Part shown: positions 1 to 7,012 of the stretch, one piece after another | Layout of the letters: each line of letters opens with the position of its first letter | Numbering within the stretch: position 1 is the first letter of the stretch | Source of the DNA: a virus | IMG/VR virus record: IMGVR_UViG_3300042934_001309 | Location: 1 to 41,189 of that record | Direction: 5' to 3' (one strand) | Length of the DNA: 41,189 bases | Notes under the pieces: model-generated | Told to the model about the DNA's origin: nothing | Seen by the model: only the letters and a program-made list of their open reading frames with translations | The model's database searches: none | Translations under genes and position numbers: made by a program

Positions 1-63
1 CCCGCCCTCCTGCTCGCGCAGCACCGCGATGATCTGCTCCTCGCTGAACCTGGTCTTCTTCAC
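1..63 (-). CDS. IS3-family transposase OrfA, N-terminal fragment
   Basis: Read leftward from a GTG at 63-61, this gives 21 residues beginning V-K-K-T-R-F-S-E-E-Q-I-I and continuing off the window edge. KKTRFSEEQII is the familiar start of IS3-family OrfA proteins, the helix-turn-helix subunit that binds the element's ends. A GGAGACG ribosome-binding site lies just upstream. The rest of the gene and OrfB are outside the window, so intactness cannot be judged. Confidence 0.75.
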   Translation of the reverse strand, partial: MKKTRFSEEQIIAVLREQEGG

Positions 64-125
64 GTCCGTCTCCTCACGAAGGCGGACTCTAGCTCAAACT
101 GGCAGAGTTTCAGGGGAGCACGTCA
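64..125 (-). mobile_element. Left end of an IS3-family element
   Basis: Read on the minus strand, the stretch ahead of OrfA begins TGACGTGCTCCCCTGA (125 down to 110). It starts with TG and has the look of an IS3-family terminal inverted repeat. The other end is outside the window, so the exact terminus and any target duplication are inferred. Confidence 0.5.
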
Positions 126-307
126 GCATCAGCTGCCGGTCGGGAATGCGTTCAATCTCGGTCGTTCGCCGAGCCAGCGGTTGATCCCGAAAGCCGCCGT
201 TCGATCATGTAGTGAAGGCAGACCCGAAAGCGTGATGGGGTGGACACCCCCAGGCGGCATTGATGTGCCAGAGTGGCGGTGTTGAAGCACAGCTGAGTGA
301 GGCGTCC

Positions 308-1340
308 GTGTCAGAGGTTACCACGATCGGTATGGGCATCGCCAAGCATGTTTTCCATACGCATGACTCTGATGGTTCTGGTCGAACGGTGTTCAGTCGT
401 CGGCTCACGCGCAGCAAGCTGCTCGACTTCTTTGAAGGTCATCCTCGCTGCGTGGTGGCGCTGGAGGCATGCGGTGGAGCGCATCACTGCGCACGCGAAC
501 TGAAGTCGATGGGTCATGCGGTGCGGCTGATCCCGCCAGGGAAGGTGAAGCCGTTCGTGAGGCGGCACAAGAACGATGCGGTTGATGCGGAGGCGATCTG
601 TGAGGCGGCACAGCGCCCGAACATGCGCTTTGTGGCCGTCAAAACCGAGGAGCAGCGGGCTGCGGCGTTGGTGTTTCGCACCCGCCACCTTGCCCTGAAG
701 CAGCGCACCCAGCTCGCCAATGCGATCCGCGGGCACGTGGCTGAGTATGGCTTGGTGGCCCCCAAGGGAGCTGACTATCTTGCGATGCTGGCGGACCTGG
801 TCGAGGATGGAAAGGTCGGCGACACCTTGCCTGCGGCAGCACGGCCCATGTTCGCGATGATGGGTCGACATGCTCGCCGAGCTCGACAGGCGGATATCAG
901 TGTTGGACAAGGAAATCGCGCGTCGAGCCCGCGAAGATGAGGTCGCGGGCCGGCTGATGACCATACCCGGCATCGGCCCGCTTACCGCCACGACCATCAC
1001 CGCTGGCGCCCCTGCCGAGACGTTCGCGAAGGGCCGCGACTTTGCTGCCTGGCTGGGGCTGGTCCCAAGCCAGGCAGCGACTGGCGGCAAGCAGAAGCTG
1101 GGCGCGATCTCGCGGATGGGAGAACGCACGCTGTGGCGCCTGCTCATCATCGGCAGCAGCGCGGTTGTGCTCCAGGCGAGCAAACGCGGGGCACTGGCGG
1201 GCTCCTGGCTCGAAGGCATGCTTGCCCGAAAGCCGCGCATGCTGGTGACGGCCGCACTCGCCAACGAGATGGCGCTCATCGTCTGGGCGTTGCTGGCAAA
1301 GCAGGAGGATTGCAGAGCTCCGGTCGCAGCCGAGGCGTAA
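308..1340 (+). pseudogene. IS110-family transposase, frameshifted and probably catalytically dead
   Basis: Two frames together make a full-length (about 343 codons) IS110-type transposase. The first frame starts at GTG 308 (VSEVTTIG) and carries the RuvC-like DEDD domain with ALEACGGAHH and KNDAVDAEAICEA. The second frame carries the C-terminal Tnp_20 domain (PGIGPLTA, GGKQKLGAISRMG). Removing one G from the GGG run at 862-864 restores one continuous frame (FAMM-VDMLAEL). Two residues also look wrong against recalled family sequences. The usual D of the N-terminal DIAKHVF motif is G (MGIAKHVF), and the usual S of the STGG motif is A (AATGG). The frameshift could be a sequencing error; the substitutions would remain. 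Confidence 0.85.
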
Positions 1341-1597
1341 GCCAGAGCGGACCAGAGGCGTCGGAGGGCGCAGTCAGTCGGAGGAGGGTATGGCGCAACA
1401 GTCGGCGAGACGGGATCGGAAGAACCCGGGCTTTCCACCGTGGCATTAGCATGCTTTGGGTGAAGTGGTTCCGATCCGCGAACTCCCATACGGGCGAGCA
1501 GCTTACCGCTGCATCAAAGGCCGGACAGATGGCAGCATCCGACTACGCGTCAACTTCCAGATACCGCGTGCAACCAATGGGGCGTCCATAGATGGCC

Positions 1598-1623
1598 AAA
1601 ATTGGCCCAGAAGGCACCGCGCG
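1598..1623 (+). repeat. 26-bp direct repeat, copy 1
   Basis: Begins AAAATTGGCCCAGAAGG. The partner at 1696-1721 differs at three positions. Confidence 0.6.
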
Positions 1624-1695
1624 CCCAAGTTCGGGCTTTCGAGGGTTCCCGCTGTATTAATTCGCGGCATCTGGGCCTTGGCCCAGAAAGTAACG

Positions 1696-1721
1696 AAAAT
1701 TGGACCAGAAGGTAGCGCGCG
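1696..1721 (+). repeat. 26-bp direct repeat, copy 2
   Basis: Begins AAAATTGGACCAGAAGG. The partner is at 1598-1623. It lies next to the 3' end of the tRNA gene. Confidence 0.6.
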
Positions 1722-1733
1722 CTACAGCGGCGC

Positions 1734-1810
1734 TGGTGCCCCCGGCGAGATTCGAACTCACGACCTGCGGTTTAGGAAACCGTCGCTCTATCCTGCTGAG
1801 CTACGGGGGC
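1734..1810 (-). tRNA. tRNA-Arg (anticodon CCU)
   Basis: The minus strand folds as a complete tRNA. It has acceptor GCCCCCG/CGGGGGC, a D-arm closed by GCTC/GAGC, anticodon loop TTCCTAA (anticodon CCU, reading AGG), T-arm GTGAG-TTCGAAT-CTCGC, discriminator A and an encoded CCA. The outermost anticodon-stem pair is an A-C mismatch. The 3' end points left, away from the prophage. In ordinary tRNA-3'-end integration, this orientation would suit an element lying to the left rather than the prophage on the right. Confidence 0.95.
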
Positions 1811-1887
1811 AATGGCGGATTCCCTAGGTTTCTGGCCTTTCCCGGTCAATCCCGAACACGCGAAACACGCGGCAAGCCACGGTTTAG

Positions 1888-1908
1888 GGTGGCACAAAGG
1901 GGGGCACA
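1888..1908 (+). repeat. 21-bp motif shared with integrase 3' end, left copy 1
   Basis: GGTGGCACAAA, three purines, GGGCACA. It contains two GGCACA hexamers 12 bp apart. It is the same length and orientation as 2000-2020 and 41141-41161; only the three central bases vary. It may be an arm-type binding site for the tyrosine integrase, or a leftover from an older integrase gene end. Confidence 0.65.
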
Positions 1909-1999
1909 TTCTGTTCCCGCTATGGTCCCCTCGCCTCTATACACGCGGCGTGTCCGCCACGTCCGTTATCATCCAGCACCCAAGGTCGCGTCCAAGGCA

Positions 2000-2020
2000 G
2001 GTGGCACAAAAAGGGGCACA
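2000..2020 (+). repeat. 21-bp motif shared with integrase 3' end, left copy 2
   Basis: Same 21-bp motif as 1888-1908, spaced 112 bp from it, with central bases AAG. In one frame it reads VAQKGAQ, close to VAQKRAH at the integrase C-terminus, so a decayed integrase end is the alternative to a protein-binding site. Confidence 0.65.
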
Positions 2021-2178
2021 GCGGTTTGCGCGCTGCTCGACGCTCGGCTTCGGTGTCGCCCTCGATTGCGGTCGGTTGGTCGACCTAGCGTCGCTGAAGC
2101 GGCCTACGCCTCAGCAGAGCGGAAGCGACGATGCTACTCCAGGCGCGGCTCAATATTCTTAGGTGCAAGCGGGAGAGA

Positions 2179-2420
2179 GGTAACATCGGTAACCCCCACG
2201 GTTTTCTGCCATTTTTGAGGTAACATTTTCGGTTACCTATAGGTTATCAAATTACCTTCTTTTCCAGTAACCCGCACGGAGAAGAAAACGCTCTACTTTC
2301 AGCAGCATAACCGTTTCCCTTTCTCTCCGTAACCGCGATGTTACCTTGCAATGGTAATCCAAAAGCGGCGGTTTTCTGAGGTTTTTTGGCTCGATTTGTT
2401 CAGGATTACCGATGTTACCG
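2179..2420. repeat. Cluster of GGTAAC / GTTACC repeats
   Basis: GGTAACATCGGTAAC (2179-2193) reappears inverted as ATTACCGATGTTACC (2405-2419), with a further GATGTTACC at 2337-2345. Between them is GGTAAC-N7-GTTACC (2219-2237) and several looser GTAAC or TTACC words. The stretch is AT-rich compared with its surroundings and has no convincing gene. Iterated inverted words of this sort suggest binding sites for a regulator, integrase accessory factor or replication protein; which one is unknown. Confidence 0.55.
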
Positions 2421-3028
2421 CTTTCCCCGATGCATCCCCCAGTCGAGAAGTTTCGAAGCAGATGTGACGATGTGAACGCGAGGATGGACGGCGAAGAAGG
2501 CGCCACCCCTTTAGGCAGCTCCGCAACCTGCCTTGGGGTGCATCAATTTGTATGGGGCTGAAGTCGCCCAATCGATGAAAAATTGCCGCTGCGGACGCTG
2601 GGGCTGCATCAGATCAGCGCCTCGCATCAAAAGCGACCGAAAAAGCTCGCGGGCGAGGCGGGGGGAATAGCGCGGCTTCTGGGGTTGCAAAACGCTGACG
2701 AAGTCGGAGCGAGTCTACCCTCGCTCACCGGCTCACCCCGTCGCTGTACGCCGAACCTCCGCCGTTCAGCCGGGCTCGGCTCCTCCGTCTGAAAACTTTC
2801 CATTCCATTTTCGTGTTGATCGCCGCACTGGATAGGGGAGAGCGGAACTGCTGCTTTCGGGCACAGCCGAGGAGAAAGCCGCCGCTCGTTCATTAACCGG
2901 CGATCACATCGCAGCATGAGAGGCCGGACTTCCCCGGTTCCAGGCTAGCGCTGGGCGGCCGGGCGCAGAATGCAGGTATATGGCTGCCCATCAACTCACC
3001 CTAGGCGAAAAAAAGAACGGAGCGTGTC

Positions 3029-4000
3029 GTGGCGGGCAAGACGAGGATCACGGTCGAAATCGGGGGCGTCACCCGGGAACTGTTCTCCGTGGAGGAGCGC
3101 AAAGGGGGCGACCTAATGATCTACCTTAAGTCGTCCCGATCGATCGCGACCAGCGGGGAGGCCGAGCACGAGGACATCGCGGAACAACGCTTCTCGGTCC
3201 ACGTGAGCCCAAAGTCGCGGGGGCACACCATCAAGCAGACGCTCAAAACCTCCGCGGCGAAGACCACCACGTCGGCCTTCGTTCTGCCGCGGATTGCGTC
3301 GACGAGGACGCCCGCGGGCGTCGTACTACCGCCCCGGCCGCAGTTCTGCTGGCCGATCTTCATGGTGCGTCCGCCGCGCCTCGACACCGGGCACTACGAC
3401 AGCCGACCCAGAAAAGCCGATCGACGGGTGGACCTCACGCCGTTTGACCCGGTGCGCGCCAGCATCGTCTACATGGTGATCGCCAGCTCGCCGAACGTCA
3501 CGGAACTCCCGAGCATCAGGCGCCGCACTTCCGCGGCCGTCCTGCAGTTTCGAGCGTTCAACCTCCACGTCCTTCACGGCTACTCGCCAATTCCCTCGCT
3601 GCCGGCTGGCGACTTTCTCACCTTTGCGACAAGTCCCCAGCTCACCGGTCCCCAGCAACCATCTGGTGACCGGGAGCCGCGCTACAGCCTGACACTTCCC
3701 GCGGTCGAGGGTTCCTTCTTCCACGGTCTCGGCATTCTCCGCGATCGATACGGCAAGCAGTTCCTCGAGGCGGAGTTGCAGGATCCGGGTCTTGACGGCG
3801 CAGCCACGATCATGTGGGGCATGGCTGCATTCTGCACCGCACAGCCGGCCGCGTCGGCGGACGAGGTGATCAGGAGCATGGAAGAATACCACGCGGAGAT
3901 CCGCGCGATCAGCGCCTCCGAGGGACGAATCGGAGCACCCATGAGCGGCAGGCTGCCGGACTGGCTCGAGGAGCGCTACCGCGACTTCAAAAGCCGATAG
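3029..4000 (+). CDS. Hypothetical protein, 323 aa, left-edge accessory gene
   Basis: The GTG start at 3029 follows an ACGGAG ribosome-binding site. I do not recognise the product. It looks soluble: no signal peptide, membrane segment or known catalytic motif stands out. The N-terminal 70 residues are charged (ITVEIGGVTRELFSVEERKGGD), a proline-rich stretch runs through the middle, and the C-terminus is acidic and helical (SMEEYHAEIRAI). It stands alone, about 1.2 kb from the tRNA and followed by a convergent gene pair. In P2-type phages the comparable edge position carries non-essential genes such as exclusion functions, so an accessory or defence role is possible but unproven. Confidence 0.6.
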   Translation: MAGKTRITVEIGGVTRELFSVEERKGGDLMIYLKSSRSIATSGEAEHEDIAEQRFSVHVSPKSRGHTIKQTLKTSAAKTTTSAFVLPRIASTRTPAGVVLPPRPQFCWPIFMVRPPRLDTGHYDSRPRKADRRVDLTPFDPVRASIVYMVIASSPNVTELPSIRRRTSAAVLQFRAFNLHVLHGYSPIPSLPAGDFLTFATSPQLTGPQQPSGDREPRYSLTLPAVEGSFFHGLGILRDRYGKQFLEAELQDPGLDGAATIMWGMAAFCTAQPAASADEVIRSMEEYHAEIRAISASEGRIGAPMSGRLPDWLEERYRDFKSR

Positions 4001-4076
4001 ACCGGCTGCGGTCGACTACGCACATCCTTCGATTCAACGCGATAACGCTACCGGTCCGCTTGCACGATCTGACGCT

Positions 4077-4349
4077 CTACCGCATTGGCCGGGTGGGCCC
4101 AACATCATCCTGCGCCGGCACGCCGCTGGCACCATCAATCGCGGCGTAGCGGAAAGGCGGAGGCTCGGGGCTGTCCGCCAGTATTTCCAGCCGCTTCAGG
4201 CTTTCGGCGATCACGGCCGCCCCTTGCACGCGAGCGCGCAACTGCTCGTCGTGCCGGTGATCTGCCAGCCCCTTCAGCACGCTCTTCGGCCAGGTGCGGA
4301 TCGCTGCCTGGATACGGTTGACCAGCTCGTCGTAATTGACCTGCCTCAC
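4077..4349 (-). CDS. Small hypothetical protein, 90 aa
   Basis: The GTG start at 4349 overlaps the TGA of the upstream HTH gene (GTGA arrangement), so the two are translationally coupled on the minus strand. The product begins MRQVNYDELVNRIQAAI and is predominantly helical, with a proline-rich tail. No catalytic motif or known domain is recognised. Its pairing with a helix-turn-helix protein suggests a two-gene regulatory or toxin-antitoxin-like unit, but no toxin fold is visible, so this is only a positional hint. The end nearest 4077 is supported only by the reading frame. Confidence 0.55.
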   Translation of the reverse strand: MRQVNYDELVNRIQAAIRTWPKSVLKGLADHRHDEQLRARVQGAAVIAESLKRLEILADSPEPPPFRYAAIDGASGVPAQDDVGPTRPMR

Positions 4350-4615
4350 TTCGCCACCCTGAACTCCGCCCAGCGCGGATCCACGCCGCCCAGCTGATAT
4401 GCCGGCACGCCGAAGAAACGGCCCAGTGTGTCGCGCGCTTCGTCGCGCAGATCCGCCGGCACGCCATCGCGCACGAAGCGATGAAGGTAGCGCGGGCGCT
4501 GACCGATGATGCGAGACAGGTCGGTCAGCGTAACTCGGTGCTGTGCGGCAAGCGCCGGAACGCGCTCGCGCGGGTCGTAGATCTTCAAGCCATCCTCGAA
4601 TCGGTTGCGAATCAT
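4346..4615 (-). CDS. Helix-turn-helix regulator-like protein, 89 aa
   Basis: I place the start at ATG 4615 (MIRNRFEDGLK) because a GAAGG ribosome-binding site lies about 6 bases upstream; a TTG at 4627 would add four residues. Residues around 30-60 (VTLTDLSRIIGQRPRYLHRFV) look like an Xre-type DNA-binding helix-turn-helix, followed by FFGVPAYQLGG, a common tail in phage-type repressors. It is divergent from the HIRAN gene with only 50 bp between, a layout that often means the protein regulates its own and its neighbour's promoter. The second gene of its operon overlaps its stop codon. Confidence 0.65.
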   Translation of the reverse strand: MIRNRFEDGLKIYDPRERVPALAAQHRVTLTDLSRIIGQRPRYLHRFVRDGVPADLRDEARDTLGRFFGVPAYQLGGVDPRWAEFRVAK

Positions 4616-4665
4616 CACCGCCTTCAATTAGCGGGCGTTCCTTATTTGTTCTACCGGGGAGCCGA
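4616..4665. promoter_or_regulatory. Divergent promoter region between HTH and HIRAN genes
   Basis: This 50-bp gap separates two divergent genes and includes a short AT-rich run (TTCCTTATTTGTTC). It must hold at least one promoter, but I cannot assign -35 and -10 boxes with confidence. Confidence 0.45.
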
Positions 4666-5064
4666 GTGAAAGAGTTCAGCCTAGCCGTCGTCGGCATCAA
4701 TTATCTCAACGCCGACCAGAGCAACCGCCGCTTCGAGCTGGCGATGTGCGTACCTGGGGAGCCGGTGCATCTGGTGCCCGAGCCAACCAACAAGCACGAT
4801 CCGGCAGCTGTCGCGGTGTTCAGCGCGCGCGGCATGCAGATCGGTTATCTGTCGAGTGAGCGTTGCCTGTGGATTGGCGCCAGGATCCGCGCTGGCGAGG
4901 AACATGAGGCGGTGTTTCAGGACTTCGGGCAGCACACGGCCACCATCCGCGTGCGCTTCGGCGGCGGGTCGCCCACCCTGCCGGCACCGCTCCCCAGGGT
5001 GATGGGGCCAGTTGAAGAAGAGTGGCTCAACCAGGATCCGGCTGGTGATCCCCGCTATAAGTAA
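4666..5064 (+). CDS. HIRAN-domain protein, 132 aa
   Basis: The GTG start at 4666 is preceded by GGGGAG. Almost the whole protein fits the HIRAN domain, a small beta fold that binds DNA ends and is found alone in phage and bacterial proteins or fused to SNF2-type helicases. The typical pattern is present: FSLAVVGINYLN at the start, a basic/aromatic strand, HLVPEPTNKHDPAAVAV (residues about 43-60), then IGYLSSE. The C-terminal 30 residues are a proline-rich tail. A stand-alone HIRAN protein here could recognise 3' DNA ends during repair, replication or foreign-DNA handling; the specific role is not visible. Confidence 0.8.
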   Translation: MKEFSLAVVGINYLNADQSNRRFELAMCVPGEPVHLVPEPTNKHDPAAVAVFSARGMQIGYLSSERCLWIGARIRAGEEHEAVFQDFGQHTATIRVRFGGGSPTLPAPLPRVMGPVEEEWLNQDPAGDPRYK

Positions 5065-5126
5065 GATGTTCTTGCTCTTTCTGAGCCAGAGCGGTTGAAC
5101 TGTCTCAACTTTATACTGGAGCCCAA

Positions 5127-5912
5127 ATGGCCACTACCACCGACCCGGCAAACGAATTGGCAGCGGTGTGCAAGCGCTTGTCTCATACAGACAGGCAGGC
5201 AGGTGCCATGGCTCTAGGATCGCTCTTCGGTTTCGAGGGATACTCGACCGGATACTACCGGATAATCTCGTCGATAATGCAGCGGGCGGATCAAGTTGAG
5301 GAGGTTGTAGCGAACTCGCACATGGATCCAGAGCACAAGCTTTTGGCCGCGGAAACTTTACGTGAATTCAAGTCGCTTTTTAGCTCCACATACCTCAATC
5401 ACGCTTGGAATAACGGGGGCTCTTCCAAGGCAGCAAGCCTGGTTCAGGCAATCACGTTTCTGTCTCCTACAGTGCGTAGCTACGTTCAGTACCCGTCATT
5501 GGATGAGGATGAGGTTAGAGCCATCCTCGTCGAGATTGATGAGTACCTCAGGTTGCTTCGGTCTGGCAGCGAAGGAGAGCTCGCGTTTGTGAGGCGCTCC
5601 ATAGAAGATAGCCTTCACGAACTTATCTTTCGCTTGACAAACTTGGGGTGGTTAGGTGCGGACTATACGCTTGAAGGTCTGCGTCAGGTTAATGACGCTT
5701 ACCACCTGATGGCACGCGGCACCTTCAGCGATGACGGAAGTTCGTCGGTCATGACGCGCTTGGGGTCGCTGATCGGCGGCATCAACGACCGACTCTCTAC
5801 TGCTCGGGAGTGGAAAGAGAACGCCGCCCTCGCGATCGAGGGTTACAAGTTCGTCGCCGCACTAAGCATGCCTGTTATGGCGCTTACCCCACTACTCACC
5901 GGGCCAAAGTGA
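5127..5912 (+). CDS. Hypothetical protein, 261 aa, compositionally distinct
   Basis: The ATG at 5127 follows GGAG. I do not recognise the family. The protein is mostly helical and acidic, with no clear signal peptide. A hydrophobic stretch near the C-terminus (FVAALSMPVMALTPLL) is the only possible membrane-interacting segment. Base composition is visibly lower in GC than the flanking structural genes (for instance AACTTTATACTGG ahead of it and frequent A/T third positions), which suggests separate acquisition. It converges with the portal gene across a 46-bp gap. Position at the prophage edge fits a cargo gene, for example one for superinfection exclusion, but the sequence alone does not show a function. 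Confidence 0.65.
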   Translation: MATTTDPANELAAVCKRLSHTDRQAGAMALGSLFGFEGYSTGYYRIISSIMQRADQVEEVVANSHMDPEHKLLAAETLREFKSLFSSTYLNHAWNNGGSSKAASLVQAITFLSPTVRSYVQYPSLDEDEVRAILVEIDEYLRLLRSGSEGELAFVRRSIEDSLHELIFRLTNLGWLGADYTLEGLRQVNDAYHLMARGTFSDDGSSSVMTRLGSLIGGINDRLSTAREWKENAALAIEGYKFVAALSMPVMALTPLLTGPK

Positions 5913-5958
5913 CCCGGCATTTTTTTGCCGAGGCGCGGGCGAACAAGCGGCTCCCTCT

Positions 5959-7011
5959 TCAAGCTCTAACAACCTCGCGCGGCAGGAACTTCACCGCCTC
6001 CACGCCCAGCCGATCATTGATCTCGATGAACGCCGTCTGCAGCGGGTAGATCTCCAGCTCGAAGAACATCGCCGTTGCATCCTTCGGATTGCCGAAGGCG
6101 GATCCCTGCGCCGGCACGATCCCGAGCAGCTGGGGCGGCACGCGATGCGCTGCCATCACGTCGGCCTGCGTCGCGTTCTTGATCCCGAGGAACTCGTCCT
6201 TCGCACCGGCTTCGGCGATCGGCATGATCTTGATGCTGCCTTCCTTGCCGTTCGGAGCATGGACGAACAGGTTCTTGAAATTGCCCGGACCTTTGGACTG
6301 GCGCAGCGCCTCTTTCAGCGCCTCGGTGTCGTTGCTGTCGATCTCGCCAGTCGCGTAGAGGATGTACCCGGCGTGACTGCCGTTCAGGTAATAGCGGCGC
6401 CGGAACAGCGTCGCCGCTTCGTTCAGCAACGCCGCCTGCAGCGCGCTGAGATATTCGGGAACGCCGTAGATCTCCTGGTTCACGTCGGGTTGCATCACCT
6501 GCACCACGCTGCCCGCCGGGAACGCCACGGCATCCTTGCCGCCGGGCGCCCACCAGAACGCCCCCTCCTCCACGCCGCGCCGCGTGTAGCGCGCCATCGA
6601 ATGCACCAGGCGCAGCGGATCGTTGAAGCGGTTGCGCTTCACCTCGACGAACGCGTTCCCGAAGACGAGATAATCCTGCACCAGCTTGCCGAACTCGGCG
6701 CGGGTCAGGAGCGAATTGGGATCGAGCGAGGCGACCAGCAGGTTGCGCTTCAGCATGATCGCGGAGCTGTGGTGCGGCGAGACGCGGAACGCCCGCGCCA
6801 GCCCGTCGAGCGGCAGCGGCGGTTCGTACCAGCGCCCGTTGTGCCAGCATTCCAGCATGTCGATCAGCTGGCGCCCGCCCAGCGCCGGCTCGGGCTCGCC
6901 GAAGCTGAAGGTCTGGATCGCGCCGGCATTGTCGTTCGCGACGATCGCGCCGGCCGATGCACTCGCCGCCTCTGCGCGCGACATGCGGCGTGCTTTGCGT
7001 GCCTTGCTCAT
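5959..7011 (-). CDS. Q: Phage portal protein (P2 gpQ, PBSX family)
   Basis: This 350-residue protein is close to P2 gpQ in length and pattern: a short basic N-terminus, FSFGEPEPALGGRQL, then the portal core (KLVQDYLVFGNAFVEVKRN, QEIYGVPEYLSALQAALLNEAA, LFRRRYYLNGSHAG) and the conserved end PPQLLGIVPAQGSAFGNP. Twelve copies would form the ring at the capsid vertex through which DNA is pumped. The ATG at 7011 begins just after the terminase stop at 7013, so Q is the second gene of a leftward P-Q operon, as in P2. It should be driven by the late promoter at the palindrome near 8910-8934. Confidence 0.95.
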   Translation of the reverse strand: MSKARKARRMSRAEAASASAGAIVANDNAGAIQTFSFGEPEPALGGRQLIDMLECWHNGRWYEPPLPLDGLARAFRVSPHHSSAIMLKRNLLVASLDPNSLLTRAEFGKLVQDYLVFGNAFVEVKRNRFNDPLRLVHSMARYTRRGVEEGAFWWAPGGKDAVAFPAGSVVQVMQPDVNQEIYGVPEYLSALQAALLNEAATLFRRRYYLNGSHAGYILYATGEIDSNDTEALKEALRQSKGPGNFKNLFVHAPNGKEGSIKIMPIAEAGAKDEFLGIKNATQADVMAAHRVPPQLLGIVPAQGSAFGNPKDATAMFFELEIYPLQTAFIEINDRLGVEAVKFLPREVVRA

Positions 7012-7012
7012 G

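Larger units (their letters stand above)
1341..1733. other. Gene-free stretch: IS110 right flank and a 26-bp direct repeat
   Basis: No convincing gene is visible. The stretch holds the 3' flank of the IS110 remnant and a 26-bp sequence present twice in the same orientation, at 1598-1623 and 1696-1721 (both begin AAAATTGG, 23 of 26 bases equal). The second copy ends 12 bp before the tRNA-Arg 3' end. The pair could be old target-site or att-type repeats; nothing here decides. Confidence 0.5.
1811..3028. other. Gene-free left edge of the element: integrase-end-like repeats and GGTAAC repeats
   Basis: Reading frames here look like chance frames in GC-rich DNA. The supported content is two copies of a 21-bp motif (1888-1908, 2000-2020) shared with the integrase 3' end at 41141-41161, and a relatively AT-rich GGTAAC/GTTACC repeat cluster at 2179-2420. 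From about 2500 to 3000 I see nothing I can name. Confidence 0.6.

Noticed and set aside
311-1489. 392-codon minus-strand frame across the IS110 remnant
   Set aside because: It lies antisense to a recognisable transposase and has no protein-like pattern.
1734-1810. tRNA-Arg 3' end as the attachment site of this prophage
   Set aside because: Its 3' end faces away from the prophage, so the usual arrangement does not fit; kept as an open question only.
2627-2917. 96-codon minus-strand frame at the left edge
   Set aside because: Arg/Ser/Pro-rich composition, no ribosome-binding site and an overlapping plus-strand frame of equal weight; looks like chance.
5915-5935. Terminator hairpin between the 261-residue gene and portal
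   Set aside because: CGGCA/TGCCG has only five pairs and its T-run lies in the loop, not after the stem.
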